A stretch of 64,000 nt of DNA from Moringa oleifera (taxonomy: Eukaryota > Streptophyta > Magnoliopsida > Brassicales > Moringaceae), in the NCBI GenBank assembly GCA_021397835.1, contig JAJFZO010000605.1:744001-808000 (forward strand). The letters run 5' to 3'. Positions within the stretch are counted from its first letter, which is position 1; each line of letters opens with the position of its first letter. The notes under the pieces are model-generated. The model did no database searches. It had not been told where the DNA came from and saw only the letters and a list, made by a program, of their open reading frames with translations. The translations under genes were made by a program, and so were the position numbers. Positions 62,601-64,000 of this stretch are shown piece after piece.

Positions 62601-63474
62601 ATGACCACGAGTCTCTATTCGACAGCGTTGGCAATCTCTGTACCGCCGATCGAAGCCAGAAACTATAAAACCTCGTTTTGTCTCAAATCGCAAAACCCTC
62701 TGCGTTATTGTGGTTCTCTGTCTTCACATCGATTGCTCTCCAGGTATGCTGCGTGTGGCTATTTCATTTGTTTCTTATCTTGGTCATCTGTTTGCTTCCT
62801 GATAATACAAAAAGAAATGAGATTTTACTGCACTTGAACTGTAGTTGAAAGTTGACCTTCATTGAGATGTTTAGCTGGCTGCGGTGTATTGGAATTGTCC
62901 AAAAGGTGAAATGTGAAAAGTTGTTTTTCGCTATCTGCTTCACCTTATATGTGCATCTCAACGGATGACTGAGAGAATTCCTTACCGATGCCAAGTATTA
63001 GTAATCCTTTTCTGCCAGAATTTGTGGCTTAATGCTAAATTTCTTATGCTCATCATCGAATTTATCATTATTGATGTTGGAATTAGATAACTTGCTCGCT
63101 ATTTGAATTTATCATTGCTTGAATTTCCACGTATAGATACTTAAATTAGTGATTTTCCTCTAGTATTGGTTTTTCTCTTTAGTGTGTCCTCCCTAAGGAT
63201 ACTTTGCTTCCTTCTCTTTTTATTTCTCTTTTTTAATTTTCTTGTTTTGAAGTTTTACGTTCATTGGAAGTTGTATAGGAATTTGTGTCGGGTCCAAGCA
63301 ACAATTTTGCAAGATGATGAGGAGAAAGTGGTTGTGGAGGAGACGTTCCGGACCAAGACTTTTCCCTATAATGAGGGAAAAGAAAGGCCTGAGGAGTCAC
63401 AGAACAGTTCTTCTTCCAGTGCTTTTGAGAGATGGGTTATCAAGATTGAACAATCTGTGAATGTTTTCCTTACA
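62601..63474 (+). CDS. PTOX: Plastid terminal oxidase, N-terminal part (runs off the window)
   Basis: Exons 62601-62743 and 63279-63474 join in frame to the first 113 residues. The first about 50 residues are rich in Ser, Thr and Arg and form a likely chloroplast transit peptide. Then comes CRVQATILQDDEEKVVVEE, nearly the same as Arabidopsis IMMUTANS, and FERWVIKIEQSVNVFLT, which in the family leads into the di-iron oxidase domain. The remaining exons, with the iron ligands, lie beyond 64000. PTOX oxidises plastoquinol with oxygen in thylakoid membranes and supports carotenoid desaturation; that is family knowledge. The ATG at 62601 was chosen because it starts the transit peptide directly; a longer frame upstream begins with a hydrophobic stretch not expected here. 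Confidence 0.9.
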
Positions 63475-64000
63475 GTGAGTCTTTATCTCTATTTTAGTTT
63501 CTTTATTTTAGTTCATTAGCTGCAGGTCATGCTTTAATCAGTAAGTTGAAAATGTTGTCATTTCATTATTATTGCTGTATCAGATGCACATGACTGTTGA
63601 TTCATTATTTCCAATAAAATCCATTATGATTGAGAACTTGATTGTGTTAATAATCAGATTATGGATGTGCTTCCGTATACAATCTTCGGGAAGACATGTT
63701 GCTGATGTGTTTTTCCTTGAAGTTCTGTTTTTACTTTTAAATGATGCTTCGTATATTAGGAAATGATTAAAATGCAAATCATCATATGTGAGCAAAAATA
63801 TCATGTAAATATAAAATCAGTCTGTGCCTTGTTTCTGCTTATTACATCATATTCAACTTGCTGTTGAAAATTGGCCCCTTGAATGTATATGATAAAATGA
63901 GCTGTGCAGATGATGAAAAATACTGTAACTGTCAGGTTAGAAATCTGTACCTTAAGTCATAATTTGCATCTGCATAAAAAAATCTACCTACCACATTTTT
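63475..64000 (+). other. PTOX intron 2, cut by the window end
   Basis: The donor GTGAGT follows 63474. No sequence for the next expected residues (DSVIKILD) is found before 64000, so the rest of the window is taken as intron. Short frames within it have no family signature. Confidence 0.6.

Noticed and set aside
62414..62837. Longer upstream frame in line with the PTOX start (beginning at 62484) and a frame at 62414
   Set aside because: The extension adds a hydrophobic, Phe/Val-rich stretch unlike a transit peptide. The ATG at 62601 gives the expected Ser/Thr-rich N-terminus.
1..64000. tRNA, rRNA, CRISPR or operon-like structures
   Set aside because: None was recognised. No B-box-like tRNA pattern with a foldable context was found, and the gene structure is plainly that of a plant nuclear genome.

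Overview
This window is nuclear DNA of a eudicot plant, probably a rosid. The genes have many short introns with GT-AG ends and compact exons. The intergenic DNA is very AT-rich, with degenerate LTR-retrotransposon pieces and a MITE-like element. Every recognisable gene is a plant family. The species cannot be named from the sequence alone.

Left arm (1-22,500). About 6.5 kb of AT-rich spacer with one GC-richer non-coding island precedes four ordinary genes whose full exon structures could be worked out. They are: a two-helix membrane protein like Arabidopsis At1g16860 (7571-9878, +, 4 exons, 432 aa); the peroxisomal SDR/IBR1-like dehydrogenase (10548-12718, -, 6 exons, 255 aa, C-terminal SRL); an EH-domain EHD ATPase of endocytosis (14465-19216, -, 16 exons, 547 aa, one GC-AG intron); and a RIN4/NOI-type immune-signalling protein (20013-22118, -, 4 coding exons, about 246 aa).

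Centre (about 22,900-57,300). This is a tandem array of type 1 non-specific lipid transfer protein (nsLTP) loci, all on the + strand. Five look intact (25663, 30804, 37620, 44636, 51212). Four are damaged (23122, 32756, 39366, 52952). At least two survive only as 3'-UTR-like remnants (about 28,805 and 47,575). Each unit also carries, on the - strand, a relic of exon 1 and intron 1 of a DUF3537 membrane-protein gene. I count 14 such relics. Copia and possible Mutator-like fragments interrupt the array. The nsLTP copies at 44636 and 51212 encode identical proteins, and 37620 differs by one residue, so part of the amplification is recent.

Right arm (57,600-64,000). The apparently intact DUF3537 parent gene (-) sits at the right edge of the array. 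It is followed by the first two coding exons of plastid terminal oxidase (PTOX/IMMUTANS, +), which runs off the window. From memory, Arabidopsis keeps IBR1 next to an EHD gene, and IMMUTANS next to a DUF3537 gene. The window therefore looks like an ancestral gene block into which an nsLTP array expanded.

The most noteworthy feature is the composite repeat unit: a sense nsLTP gene followed by an antisense relic of its neighbour. It may produce transcripts antisense to the intact DUF3537 gene.
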